NCBI GenBank assembly: GCA_963784065.1
Contig: CAWAQA010000006.1
Location: forward strand, 576,211 to 640,210
Direction of reading: 5' to 3'
Length of the DNA stretch: 64,000 nucleotides
Origin: CAWAQA01 sp963784065
Lineage (GTDB): Bacteria; Acidobacteriota; Vicinamibacteria; Vicinamibacterales; UBA2999
Position 1 is the stretch's first letter. Every line of letters starts with the position of its first letter. Below, one piece after another: positions 29,110 through 36,569 of the stretch. The translations under genes and the position numbers were made by a program. The notes under the pieces are model-generated. The model did not search any database. It was given only the letters and a program-made list of their open reading frames with translations, and was not told the origin of the DNA.

Positions 29110-29194
29110 GGTGGTCCACTGGTGGTACGCGCCGGGAGCTCACGCGACCACCAGGCCCCCGGCGCGACCAGACACCGCGTCCCCGAGGACCGCC

Positions 29195-30305
29195 ATGCCC
29201 CCTCTGCGATTCCGCCAGGCCGTCAGCGGGCGCCTCGCGCCGCACCGCGGCCGTCGCCCTGACCGCCGCGGCCGTCGGCGGCGGGGTGGTCGCCGCCGTT
29301 GACGCGGCCACCGCACCCGCGGCCAGCACGCCGGCGACGGTCGTCGAGACGACGCCGGCCTCCACGACGGCGACGCCGTCCGGGTCGGCCCAGGCCGTGG
29401 ACTTCAGCGCCGTGTACGCGCGCCGGCGCTCGGGCGTCGTCTCCATCACGACGACGGGCCCGCAGCCCGGGAGCGCGAGCGGCGTCGTCATCGACGACCA
29501 GGGGCACGTCCTCACCAACGACCACGTCGTCAGCGGGGCGACGGGCGTGACGGTGGAGCTCGCGGACGGGCGCACCGCGACCGCGAAGGTGCTCGGGACC
29601 GACCCCTCCACCGACCTGGCCCTGTTGAAGATCGACGTCCCCGCCTCCGAGCTCGAGCCCATCCCGCTCGGCGACTCGTCCCTGCTGGCGGTGGGCGACC
29701 CGGTGCTCGCGATCGGCGACCCCTTCGGCTACCAGGCCAGCGCCAGCTCCGGGATCGTCTCGGGGCTCGGCCGCACCATCGAGGCGCCCAACGGCTTCTC
29801 GATCACCGGCGCGATCCAGACCGACGCCGCCGTCAACCACGGCAACTCGGGCGGCGCCCTGCTGAACGCCGCCGGCGAGCTCGTCGGGATCCCGGCCCAG
29901 ATCGCCGACTCCGGCGTCGACGGCGACGTGGGCGTGGCCTTCGCGGTTCCGGTCGACACGGCCAAGGAGGTGGTCGCGACCCTGTCCACGGGCGGCCAGG
30001 TCGAGCACGCCTGGCTCGGCATCTCGACCCAGGACGTCGCCTCGCGGGGAGGCGCGGAGGTGAACGGCCTCGCCGCCGGGGGCCCGGCCGCGAAGGCCGG
30101 GCTGTCGTGCGGCGACGTGATCACGGCGGTCGGCGACACGGAGGTCGGCGACAGCGGCGATCTGCAGAACGCCGTCGACGCGTCGAAGCCGGGGGCGGAG
30201 ATCACCCTCCGGGTGACCGGCGCCGGGGGTAAGCGCGCGGTGACCGTGACGCTCGGCCAGCGCCCGGCGTCCGCCCAGTCCACGGCCGTCTGCGCGGCCG
30301 GATGA
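29195..30305 (+). CDS. htrA: HtrA/DegP-like trypsin-PDZ serine protease
   Basis: Secreted or membrane-anchored quality-control protease of the extracytoplasmic space. The ATG at 29,195 follows GAGGA; the N-terminus has one hydrophobic segment (RRTAAVALTAAAVGGGVVAA) once an indel near 29,240 is corrected. The catalytic triad is visible: His in VLTNDHVVSG, Asp in STDLALLKID, Ser in NHGNSGGALLN. A C-terminal PDZ domain (WLGISTQDVA, AGGPAAKAGLSCGDVITAVG) follows. A low-complexity Thr/Pro/Ala linker precedes the protease. The gene stands next to its probable two-component regulator, as in mycobacterial mprAB-pepD. Confidence 0.88.
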
Positions 30306-30351
30306 CCCGCAGGTCGGCGCCCGCGCGGGCGCCCGCTACCCTGCGGTCGGG

Positions 30352-31048
30352 GTGAGCGCCGACTCCGGAAAGCCGCGCGTGATGGTCGTCGACGACGACC
30401 CGCGCATCCTCGAGGCCCTTCGGCGGGCGCTGACGCTGAAGGGCTTCGCCGTGTCGACGGCCGAGGGCGGCGAGCCCGCCCTGAGCCTGCTCGGCCTGGG
30501 GGCCCCCGACGTGCTGGTGCTCGACGTCACCATGCCGGGCGTCAACGGCATCGAGGTCTGCCGCCGCCTGCGCGAGGCCGGCGACCGCACGCCGGTGCTC
30601 ATGCTGACGGCGCGCGACGCGGTGTCCGACCGGGTCGTCGGGCCTCGAGGCCGGCGCCGACGACTACCTGGTCAAGCCCTTCGCGCTGGAGGAGCTGATC
30701 GCGCGCCTGCGGGCGCTGCTGCGGCGGACGGCCCACGACGGTGGCACCGCCGTGCTGCGCTTCGCCGACCTGACCCTCGACGAGGGGACCTTCGAGGTGA
30801 GGCGCGGCGGCCGCGCGCTCCAGCTCACCCGCACCGAGTTCCAGCTGCTCGGCGCGCTGCTGCTCAACCCCCGGCGCGTGGTGACGCGCGAGGCGCTCTT
30901 CGAGCGCGTCTGGGGGTACGAGCTCGACCTGTCGTCAAACTCCCTGGCGGTCTACATCTCGAGCCTGCGGCGCAAGCTGGAGGAGGGCGGCGAGCCGCGC
31001 CTCATCCACACCGTGCGCGGGGTCGGGTACGTGCTCCGCGACGCGTGA
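30352..31048 (+). CDS. OmpR-family response regulator (MprA-like), one frameshift
   Basis: Receiver domain VMVVDDDPRILEALRRAL with phospho-acceptor Asp58 in VLVLDVTMPGVNGIEVC, Thr in PVLMLTARD and Lys in GADDYLVKPFALEELIARLR. The winged-helix DNA-binding part reads LQLTRTEFQLLGALLLNPRR, VVTREALFERVWGY, SNSLAVYISSLRRKLE and IHTVRGVGYVLR. An indel near 30,645 separates the two halves. GTG start. It overlaps the kinase gene by 4 bases. Likely target: the tandem boxes before htrA, hence an envelope-stress loop. Confidence 0.88.
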
Positions 31049-32418
31049 GCATCCGCGCGCGACTGGCGCTCGGCTGCGTCGCGGCCATGGCCGTCGTCGT
31101 CCTCCTGGTGTCGGCGCTCGCCTACGTGGCGGTGCGCAATCAGCTGCGCGGGCAGGTCAACGACCAGCTCCGCGACCGCGCGGCGGCCGTGGCCCCGGCG
31201 CTCGACCGGCTCGACCCACGACCCTTCGGCCCGGTCGACGACATGCGCATCCCCACCGCGCCCCTCGGGCGGGCCGGCGGCCTGGTGCAGATCGTCTCGG
31301 CCGACGCCGCGGACGCCCCCCGCGAGGACGGGGGACCCGGCGGCGCGCCCGAGCTCCCGGTGGACGACGCGGTCCGCGAGGTGGCCGCCGGGACGCGGGC
31401 GCCGTTCCTGCGCGACGCCTCGCTCGACGGGACCAGCGTTCGGGTCCTGACCGAGCCGATCGGCGCCGGCCGCGCGGTGCAGGTGGCCCTGCCGCTCGAG
31501 GACGTGAACGACACGCTCGGGCGGCTGCGCTGGGTGCTCGCGCTCATCGGCGTCGCCGGGCTCGCCCTCGCCGGCCTGCTGGCGGCCGCCGTCGCCCGCG
31601 CCGGCCTGGCGCCCGTGCGCCGCCTCGACCGCACGGCCGAGGAGGTCGCGCACACCGGCGACCTCGGCCGTCGCATCGAGGTTCAGGGGCGCGACGAGGT
31701 CGCCCGGCTCGCGCACACGTTCAACGAGATGCTGTCGGCCCTCGAGACCTCCCAGGAGAGCCAGCGCCGGCTGGTGATGGACGCGTCCCACGAGCTGCGC
31801 ACGCCCCTCACGGCCCTCCGCACCAACATCGAGGTGCTCGCCGACGACGACCAGCTCGACGCCGCCGGGCGCCGGCGGCTGCTCGGGGACGTCACCGCCC
31901 AGCTCGAGGACCTCAGCCGCCTCGTCGCCGACGTCGTCAGCCTGGCCCGCGGCGCCGAGGCGGCCGACGAGCGCGAGGACCTGCGGCTCGACGTGCTCGT
32001 GCGGCGCGCGGTCGAGCGCGCGCGACTGCACGCGCCGGGCCTCGCGTTCGCGCTCGAGTCCGCGCCGACGCAGGTGCACTGCTCGCCCGGCCAGCTCGAG
32101 CGCGCCGTCGGCAACCTGCTCGACAACGCCGCCAAGTGGAGCCCGCCGGGCGGGACCGTGGAGGTGCGCGTCCGGGACGGCGAGGTGTCGGTGCGCGACC
32201 ACGGGCCGGGAATCGACGCGGTCGACCTGCCGCACGTCTTCGACCGCTTCTACCGTGCCGCGGCGGCGCGCCGGACGCCCGGCTCCGGGCTGGGCCTGGC
32301 GATCGTCCGCCAGGCGGCCGAGGCGCACGGCGGAACGGTCACGGCATCCGCCGCCCCGGGGGGCGGGGCGCTGCTCACGCTGCGGCTGCCGGTCGTCCCG
32401 ACCCGGCCGGCGACCTGA
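31045..32418 (+). CDS. sensor histidine kinase (MprB-like)
   Basis: 457 residues, frame intact. TM1 about residues 8-30 (VAAMAVVVLLVSALAYVAV), an extracytoplasmic sensor of about 130 residues, TM2 about 160-182 (LIGVAGLALAGLLAAAVARA), HAMP (APVRRLDRTAEEVAHTGDLG), then the H box with phospho-His249 in MDASHELRTPLTALRTN. ATPase: N box ERAVGNLLDNAAKWSPPGGT, G1 RDHGPGIDAV, G2 GSGLGLAIVRQ. GTG start overlaps the regulator stop. Together with HtrA this forms a sense-and-degrade module. Confidence 0.9.
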   Translation: MSIRARLALGCVAAMAVVVLLVSALAYVAVRNQLRGQVNDQLRDRAAAVAPALDRLDPRPFGPVDDMRIPTAPLGRAGGLVQIVSADAADAPREDGGPGGAPELPVDDAVREVAAGTRAPFLRDASLDGTSVRVLTEPIGAGRAVQVALPLEDVNDTLGRLRWVLALIGVAGLALAGLLAAAVARAGLAPVRRLDRTAEEVAHTGDLGRRIEVQGRDEVARLAHTFNEMLSALETSQESQRRLVMDASHELRTPLTALRTNIEVLADDDQLDAAGRRRLLGDVTAQLEDLSRLVADVVSLARGAEAADEREDLRLDVLVRRAVERARLHAPGLAFALESAPTQVHCSPGQLERAVGNLLDNAAKWSPPGGTVEVRVRDGEVSVRDHGPGIDAVDLPHVFDRFYRAAAARRTPGSGLGLAIVRQAAEAHGGTVTASAAPGGGALLTLRLPVVPTRPAT

Positions 32419-32425
32419 GCGCGGC

Positions 32426-32995
32426 TCAGCCGACGGGCGCGCTCCGGCGCATGCGGACGGCCTCCACCAGCAGGCCGATGACGTCGCGGAGCTGATCGCG
32501 GGCCTCCTCGTCGACGAGGCCCCCCCGCTCGTCGAAGCGCTCGGGTGCGTGGCCGAGCGCCACCTCGCCGTCCACGACGCGCGCGCCGCACGCCGCGAGC
32601 ACCTTGCGCATCTCGGCCTGGGCCCAGACCGCGCCGAAGGCCCCGGTGCTGGCGCCGATCACCGCGGCCGGGAGGAAGCGCAGCGCGTTGCCGCCGAAGG
32701 GCCGCGCCGCCCAGTCGAGGGCGTTCTTCAGCTGGCCGGGGATCGAGTGGCTGTACTCCGGGGTCGCCACGAGCAGCCCGTCGGCCCCCGCGAGCTCGCC
32801 CCGGAGCCGGCTCACGGCCTCGGGGGGGTCGTCGCCGTCCTCGTCCTCGTCGTAGGGCGGGACGTCGCGCAGTCCGTCGTAGAGGCGGAGCGCGACCCCC
32901 TCGGGCATCTCCTCCGCGGCCGCGCGCAGCAGCCCGGTGTTGTGCGACTCGCGCCGCAGGCTGCCGCTGATCCCCAGGATGGAGATGTCAGCCAC
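32426..32995 (-). CDS. NADPH-dependent FMN reductase
   Basis: Flavodoxin-fold flavin reductase (ArsH/azoreductase-like group) reducing FMN or quinones with NAD(P)H. FMN phosphate loop GISGSLRRESHNTGLLRAAA; FMN ring contact in LLVATPEYSHSIPGQLKNAL followed by DWAARPFGGNA; AVIGASTGAFGAVWAQ. 189 residues, intact frame. The start overlaps the YceI gene by 8 bases, so the two form one operon probably controlled by the MarR regulator divergent at 33,608. Confidence 0.88.
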   Translation of the reverse strand: MADISILGISGSLRRESHNTGLLRAAAEEMPEGVALRLYDGLRDVPPYDEDEDGDDPPEAVSRLRGELAGADGLLVATPEYSHSIPGQLKNALDWAARPFGGNALRFLPAAVIGASTGAFGAVWAQAEMRKVLAACGARVVDGEVALGHAPERFDERGGLVDEEARDQLRDVIGLLVEAVRMRRSAPVG

Positions 32996-33542
32996 GGACG
33001 TACTCCAGGTGGGCGCCGATCGTCACCTCGTCGCCGACCGCGAAGCCGCCCTTGGGCAACGGGGCGTTCCAATTGAGGCCGTACTCGGTGCGGTCGAAGG
33101 TCCCGGTCAGGTCGAGGCCGATCCGCTCGGCGTCGCCCAGGCCGACCACGGGGCCGAAGAGGCTCCCGCGCAGCTCGATCGTCCCGGTGTGCCCCTTCAG
33201 GGTGAGCTCGCCGACGACCCGGATCTCGTCGCCGCGCCGCACGATCTCGGTCGAGCGGAAGCGGACCTCCGGGTGCAGCTCGGCGTCGAAGAAGTCGGGC
33301 GACTGCAGGTGGCCGGTGAGGTTCGGGTCGGGGGTGACCACGCTGGCCACGCGACCGACGCCCTCGAGGACGGCGCCGCGGTCGTCGACCGTGAGCGTCG
33401 AGTCGAAGTCCGGCAGCGAGCTGCGGAACGTCGCGACCACCATGTGCTTGACCGAGAACTCCAACGATGAGTGGATCGGATCCCTGGTCCAGACGCCGGC
33501 CGGCAGGGCGGTGGTCTCGGTGCTGGTCTGAGCGGTGCTCAT
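32988..33542 (-). CDS. YceI-family lipocalin-like protein
   Basis: Eight-stranded barrel that binds isoprenoid lipids such as polyprenyl chains. Family blocks: WTRDPIHSSLEFSVKHMVVA, VTPDPNLTGHLQSPDFFDAE, PEVRFRSTEI, VVGELTLKGHTGTIELRGSL and DRTEYGLNWNAPLPKGGFAV. The ATG at 33,542 has AGGAGA just upstream, which decides this start over an in-frame ATG 48 bases earlier. No signal peptide, so cytoplasmic, unlike E. coli YceI. It may hold a quinone or isoprenoid for the FMN reductase; that is inference. Confidence 0.9.
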   Translation of the reverse strand: MSTAQTSTETTALPAGVWTRDPIHSSLEFSVKHMVVATFRSSLPDFDSTLTVDDRGAVLEGVGRVASVVTPDPNLTGHLQSPDFFDAELHPEVRFRSTEIVRRGDEIRVVGELTLKGHTGTIELRGSLFGPVVGLGDAERIGLDLTGTFDRTEYGLNWNAPLPKGGFAVGDEVTIGAHLEYVRG

Positions 33543-33574
33543 CTCGGTGTCTCCTGGTTCTGCGAGTGGTAATG

Positions 33575-33619
33575 TTGACTGCGCAAACAAAGCGTAGCGA
33601 GGGTTGATTGAGCAGTCAA
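33575..33619. promoter_or_regulatory. inverted repeat in yceI/marR divergent region
   Basis: TTGACTGC (33,575-33,582) and GCAGTCAA (33,612-33,619) are perfect reverse complements 29 bp apart. The right arm covers codons 2-4 of the marR gene. A partial extra half (TTGATTGA, 33,604-33,611) lies beside it. TTGACT can also serve as a -35 for the plus strand. A likely MarR operator controlling both directions. Confidence 0.5.
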
Positions 33620-34087
33620 GTTCTATCCGCGCAGCAGCATCGGGCGGTGCAGGCGTGGGTGCGGCTGAGGGCCTCGGACGCGGCGATGACGCGCGCGTTC
33701 AACGCGTCGCTGGTGGCGGAGTACGGCCTGACGGTCAACGACTTCGAGGTGCTCAGGCGCCTGTCGCTCGAGCCCGAGGGCCGCATGCGCCGCGTCGACC
33801 TGGCCCAGGTCGTGAGCCTGACGCCGTCGGGCATCACCCGGCTGCTGGACGGCCTCGAGCGGGCGGGACTGGTGCGCAAGGACGTGTGCACCGAGGACGC
33901 GCGGGTCACCTACGCCCGCATCACCCCCCGGGGGCATCGCACGCTGGTCGCGGCGGCCGAGAGCCACCTGGTCGCGCTCGAGGGCATCTTCGCGGAGCGC
34001 TTCAGCGTCGAGGAGCTGGAGGCGCTCGGCGGGCTGCTGGGCCGCCTGCCGGGGGCGGCCGAGGCCGACGAGCAGTGCGTGGGTTGA
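33608..34087 (+). CDS. MarR-family regulator
   Basis: 159-residue winged-helix repressor: HRAVQAWVRLRASDAAMTRA, LTVNDFEVLRRLSLEPEGRM, RRVDLAQVVSLTPSGITRLL, DGLERAGLVRKDVCTEDARV, TYARITPRGHRTLVAAAESH. TTG start at 33,608, with no strong ribosome site visible, consistent with a short or absent leader. A Cys in VCTEDAR sits in the wing, where some MarR proteins sense oxidants, matching the flavin-reductase target gene. That is suggestive only. Confidence 0.85.
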   Translation: MSSQVLSAQQHRAVQAWVRLRASDAAMTRAFNASLVAEYGLTVNDFEVLRRLSLEPEGRMRRVDLAQVVSLTPSGITRLLDGLERAGLVRKDVCTEDARVTYARITPRGHRTLVAAAESHLVALEGIFAERFSVEELEALGGLLGRLPGAAEADEQCVG

Positions 34088-34149
34088 GGGGCGGCCGCGT
34101 GGGTACACCCGGGCGAGGACGAGGAGACGGGAGGCGGAGATGAGCACGA

Positions 34150-35235
34150 ATGACGACGCAGGAGGAGCGGCCGCGGACGGCATCCGCGGACCGCCCCGAG
34201 CTGCAGACGCTGATCGCCGCGGGCGAGGATCAGGGCTGCATCAACATCAGCCAGCTCGGCGAGGTCGCCGCCGACGCGGGGCTCGACGACGACGAGGTCG
34301 CCGAGCTGCACGCCAACCTGTCCGAGCGCGGCATCGACGTGCTCGACGACTGCGCCCGCGTCGGGGTCCCCCCCACCCGCGCCACCAACCGCGAGCTCGC
34401 CGAGACCACGACCGACGCGATGCAGCTGTTCCTCAACGAGGTCCGCCGCTACCCGCTGCTGACGCGCGAGGAGGAGCGCGAGCTGGCCCAGCGCGTCGAG
34501 GCCGGAGACGCCGAGGCCAAGGAGCGCATGGTCAACTCGAACCTGCGCCTGGTGGTCTCGATCGCCAAGCGCTACCAGGGGCAGGGCGAGCTCACCCTCC
34601 TCGACCTCATCCAGGAGGGCGTCCTCGGCCTCATCCGCGCCGTCGAGAAGTTCGACTGGCGCCGGGGGCTCAAGTTCTCGACCTACGCGACGCTCTGGAT
34701 CCAGCAGGCCATCCAGCGGGGGCTGGCCAACCAGGCGCGCTCGATCCGCCTGCCCGTGCACGTGGTGGAGCGCCAGCAGCGCGTCTCGCGCGCGGAGCGC
34801 ACGCTGCTGGCCCGCCTGGGCCGGGAGCCCACCGACGAGGAGATCGCCGAGCAGAGCCGGCTCCCGGTGGAGCGCGTCGCCGAGGTGCGGGAGCTGCCGC
34901 GCACCGTCACGAGCCTCGACCGCCCGGTCGGCGAGGACGGCGACACCAGCCTCGGCGAGCTCATCGCCGACGACGCCGACGAGGAGCCGACCGCCGAGCT
35001 CGAGGTGAGCCTGCGCGAGGACCTGCTGGGCCGGGCCCTGGCGGAGCTCCCCGAGCGCGAGCGCATGGTGCTCGAGGCCCGCTACGGCCTGGGCGACCAC
35101 GAGCCCGAGACGCTCCAGCAGGTCGGGCGCCGCCTCGGCGTCACGCGGGAGCGCGTGCGCCAGATCGAGCGCCAGGCGCTCGACCGCCTCGCCCGCGCCC
35201 GCGAGAGCGAGGCCCTGCGCGACCTGGCGGCCTGA
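34150..35235 (+). CDS. sigma-70 family RNA polymerase sigma factor (group 1/2)
   Basis: 361-residue RpoD/SigA-like factor. Region 1.2 is MQLFLNEVRRYPLLTREEER; 2.1-2.4 are MVNSNLRLVVSIAKRYQGQG, LTLLDLIQEGVLGLIRAVEK and FDWRRGLKFSTYATLWIQQA; region 3 is LPVHVVERQQRVSRAERTLL and GREPTDEEIAEQSRLPVERV; region 4 is LPERERMVLEARYGLGDHEP and RRLGVTRERVRQIERQALDR. An N-terminal RpoD-like 1.1 remnant (INISQLGEVAADAGLDDDEV) is present. The ribosome site GGAGGCGGAG fits an ATG at 34,140 that is out of frame by one base, so the true start may be there. Confidence 0.88.
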   Translation: MTTQEERPRTASADRPELQTLIAAGEDQGCINISQLGEVAADAGLDDDEVAELHANLSERGIDVLDDCARVGVPPTRATNRELAETTTDAMQLFLNEVRRYPLLTREEERELAQRVEAGDAEAKERMVNSNLRLVVSIAKRYQGQGELTLLDLIQEGVLGLIRAVEKFDWRRGLKFSTYATLWIQQAIQRGLANQARSIRLPVHVVERQQRVSRAERTLLARLGREPTDEEIAEQSRLPVERVAEVRELPRTVTSLDRPVGEDGDTSLGELIADDADEEPTAELEVSLREDLLGRALAELPERERMVLEARYGLGDHEPETLQQVGRRLGVTRERVRQIERQALDRLARARESEALRDLAA

Positions 35236-35322
35236 CCCCCGGCCGCACGGCCGCGGGCCCGCCGGGCCCCGTTTGCGGGCGCGGGGTCGCGGGTACGCCG
35301 GAGTGACGACGGAGGCGAGTCG

Positions 35323-35790
35323 ATGGCCGACGAGATCCATCCCCACAGCGTCCAGCCCGACCGGCCCGCCAGGCTCCCCGCGGAGTCTCGCGAGGAGACG
35401 ATCGAGCGGGTCCTCGACGAGGCCGACGAGGCCCAGGACGTGCAGGCGCGCGAGGAGCTCGTCGACCCGACCACGCGGCGCGGGGTCAACCGGACGGTGG
35501 CCAGGCAGGCGGTGCTGCTGGCGGCCGCCGGGGCCGTCGTCGGCGCCGTCCTCGCCCTGGTCCTCAGCGTTCTCCCGGGACCCGTCGAGACCGACACCGT
35601 CGCCGGCACGATCGGCTTCATGGTCGTGGCCGCGATCGTCTTCGCGCTCATCTTCGGGCTGATCGGCACCCTGGTCCTGCTCGCCCGCGAGGACGGCCGG
35701 GTCGAGCGCGAGGTCGAGCGCGCCACCGGGCGCGGCGCCGAGCCGCCCGGCAGCCCGGGCGACCCGAGGCACGACGTGGGCGGCTCCTAG
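35323..35790 (+). CDS. two-helix membrane protein, unknown
   Basis: 155 residues. Acidic N-terminal region (RVLDEADEAQDVQAREELVD), then two membrane helices: VLLAAAGAVVGAVLALVLSV and GFMVVAAIVFALIFGLIGTL. The basic/acidic C-terminus contains EDGRVEREVERATGRG. ATG preceded by AGGCGAG. No family recognised. Convergent with the small SOS-box gene. Confidence 0.65.
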   Translation: MADEIHPHSVQPDRPARLPAESREETIERVLDEADEAQDVQAREELVDPTTRRGVNRTVARQAVLLAAAGAVVGAVLALVLSVLPGPVETDTVAGTIGFMVVAAIVFALIFGLIGTLVLLAREDGRVEREVERATGRGAEPPGSPGDPRHDVGGS

Positions 35791-35797
35791 GGGCCGC

Positions 35798-36001
35798 CTA
35801 GCTGGCGCGGCGCTCGAGCAGGGTGAGCGACAGGCGCCCGTCGACCTCGTCGACGCGCCCGCTCACGATGAGGAGGCCGAGGGCCACCTGGGCCTGGGGC
35901 GCCGGCAGGCCGGCCAGCAGCGCCCGCGGCGCGAGGCCCGCGGGGGCGCCCGAGAGGCGGCCGAGGATGGTGCGCTGCAGCTCGTCGGTGGTGGTGGTCA
36001 T
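35798..36001 (-). CDS. 67-aa winged-helix-like protein under an SOS box
   Basis: MTTTTDELQRTILGRLSGAP continues with APRALLAGLPAPQAQVALGL and LIVSGRVDEVDGRLSLTLLE: helices followed by a two-strand wing, the shape of a minimal winged helix. The ATG at 36,001 is preferred over an in-frame GTG-like start farther up because the SOS palindrome would otherwise be inside the gene. Function unknown. A perfect LexA-type operator lies 23 bp upstream, implying DNA-damage induction. Confidence 0.6.
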   Translation of the reverse strand: MTTTTDELQRTILGRLSGAPAGLAPRALLAGLPAPQAQVALGLLIVSGRVDEVDGRLSLTLLERRAS

Positions 36002-36023
36002 TCTCGCTCCCGTGTCCGGTGTA

Positions 36024-36037
36024 CGAACACATGTTCG
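36024..36037. promoter_or_regulatory. LexA (SOS) box
   Basis: CGAACACATGTTCG matches the Gram-positive/actinobacterial LexA consensus CGAAC-N4-GTTCG exactly and also the B. subtilis form CGAACRNRYGTTYG. It is the core of a 24-bp imperfect dyad (36,019-36,042, 10 of 12 positions symmetric). It sits between the 67-aa gene (-) and a marR gene (+), closer to the former. Confidence 0.7.
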
Positions 36038-36084
36038 CACACGAATCGGCCGTTCCTGCCTCGACCCGGTGTATCGGTCGGTGC

Positions 36085-36113
36085 TATCATTTGCTTGCTA
36101 GCAAGTAAAGGAG
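36085..36113 (+). promoter_or_regulatory. marR promoter, operator palindrome and RBS
   Basis: TATCAT (36,085-36,090) is a plausible -10. A perfect 12-bp palindrome CTTGCTAGCAAG (36,094-36,105) follows immediately, covering the expected transcription start, a typical MarR operator position. AAGGAG (36,108-36,113) is a strong ribosome site 5 bases before the GTG at 36,119. Confidence 0.6.
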
Positions 36114-36118
36114 TCGTT

Positions 36119-36569
36119 GTGCCCCGGACCGGCGGCCCCGAGATGGACGAGGAGAGCGTTATCCGGCTGAGGAACGCCATGCTGCGCGCCGCGCGGCGCC
36201 TGCGCACCGCCGGCGACCCGGAGGGCCTGACGGCCACCCAGTCGTCCGTCCTCGCGACCCTGGTGCGCGAGGGCCCCCTGCGGGCCGGCGACCTCGCGGG
36301 CGCCGAGGCACTCAACCCCACCATGCTCTCGCGCATCCTGGGGCACCTCGAGGAGCGCGGCCTGGCCGCCCGCGCGCCAGACCCCGAGGACGGCCGGGCC
36401 ACGCTGGCGCGCGCGACCGCCGACGGACGACTGCTGGTGGAGCGCCTGCGCGCGCGCCGGGCGGCGCTGCTGATGCGGCTGGCTCGAGGACCTGACCCCC
36501 GAGGGGCGCGCGTCGCTGCTGGCCGCGCTGCCCGCCCTCGAGGAGCTGGCCGGGGCGGCGCGGCCCTGA
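36119..36569 (+). CDS. MarR-family regulator of the adjacent MFS pump
   Basis: About 150 residues. EESVIRLRNAMLRAARRLRT, LTATQSSVLATLVREGPLRA, GDLAGAEALNPTMLSRILGH, LEERGLAARAPDPEDGRATL, ARATADGRLLVERLRARRAA form a complete MarR wHTH. A base error near 36,485 shifts the end (LTPEGRASLLAALPALEELA). GTG start fixed by AAGGAG. Its stop overlaps the start region of the MFS gene, so the repressor and pump are one operon behind the palindrome. Confidence 0.8.
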
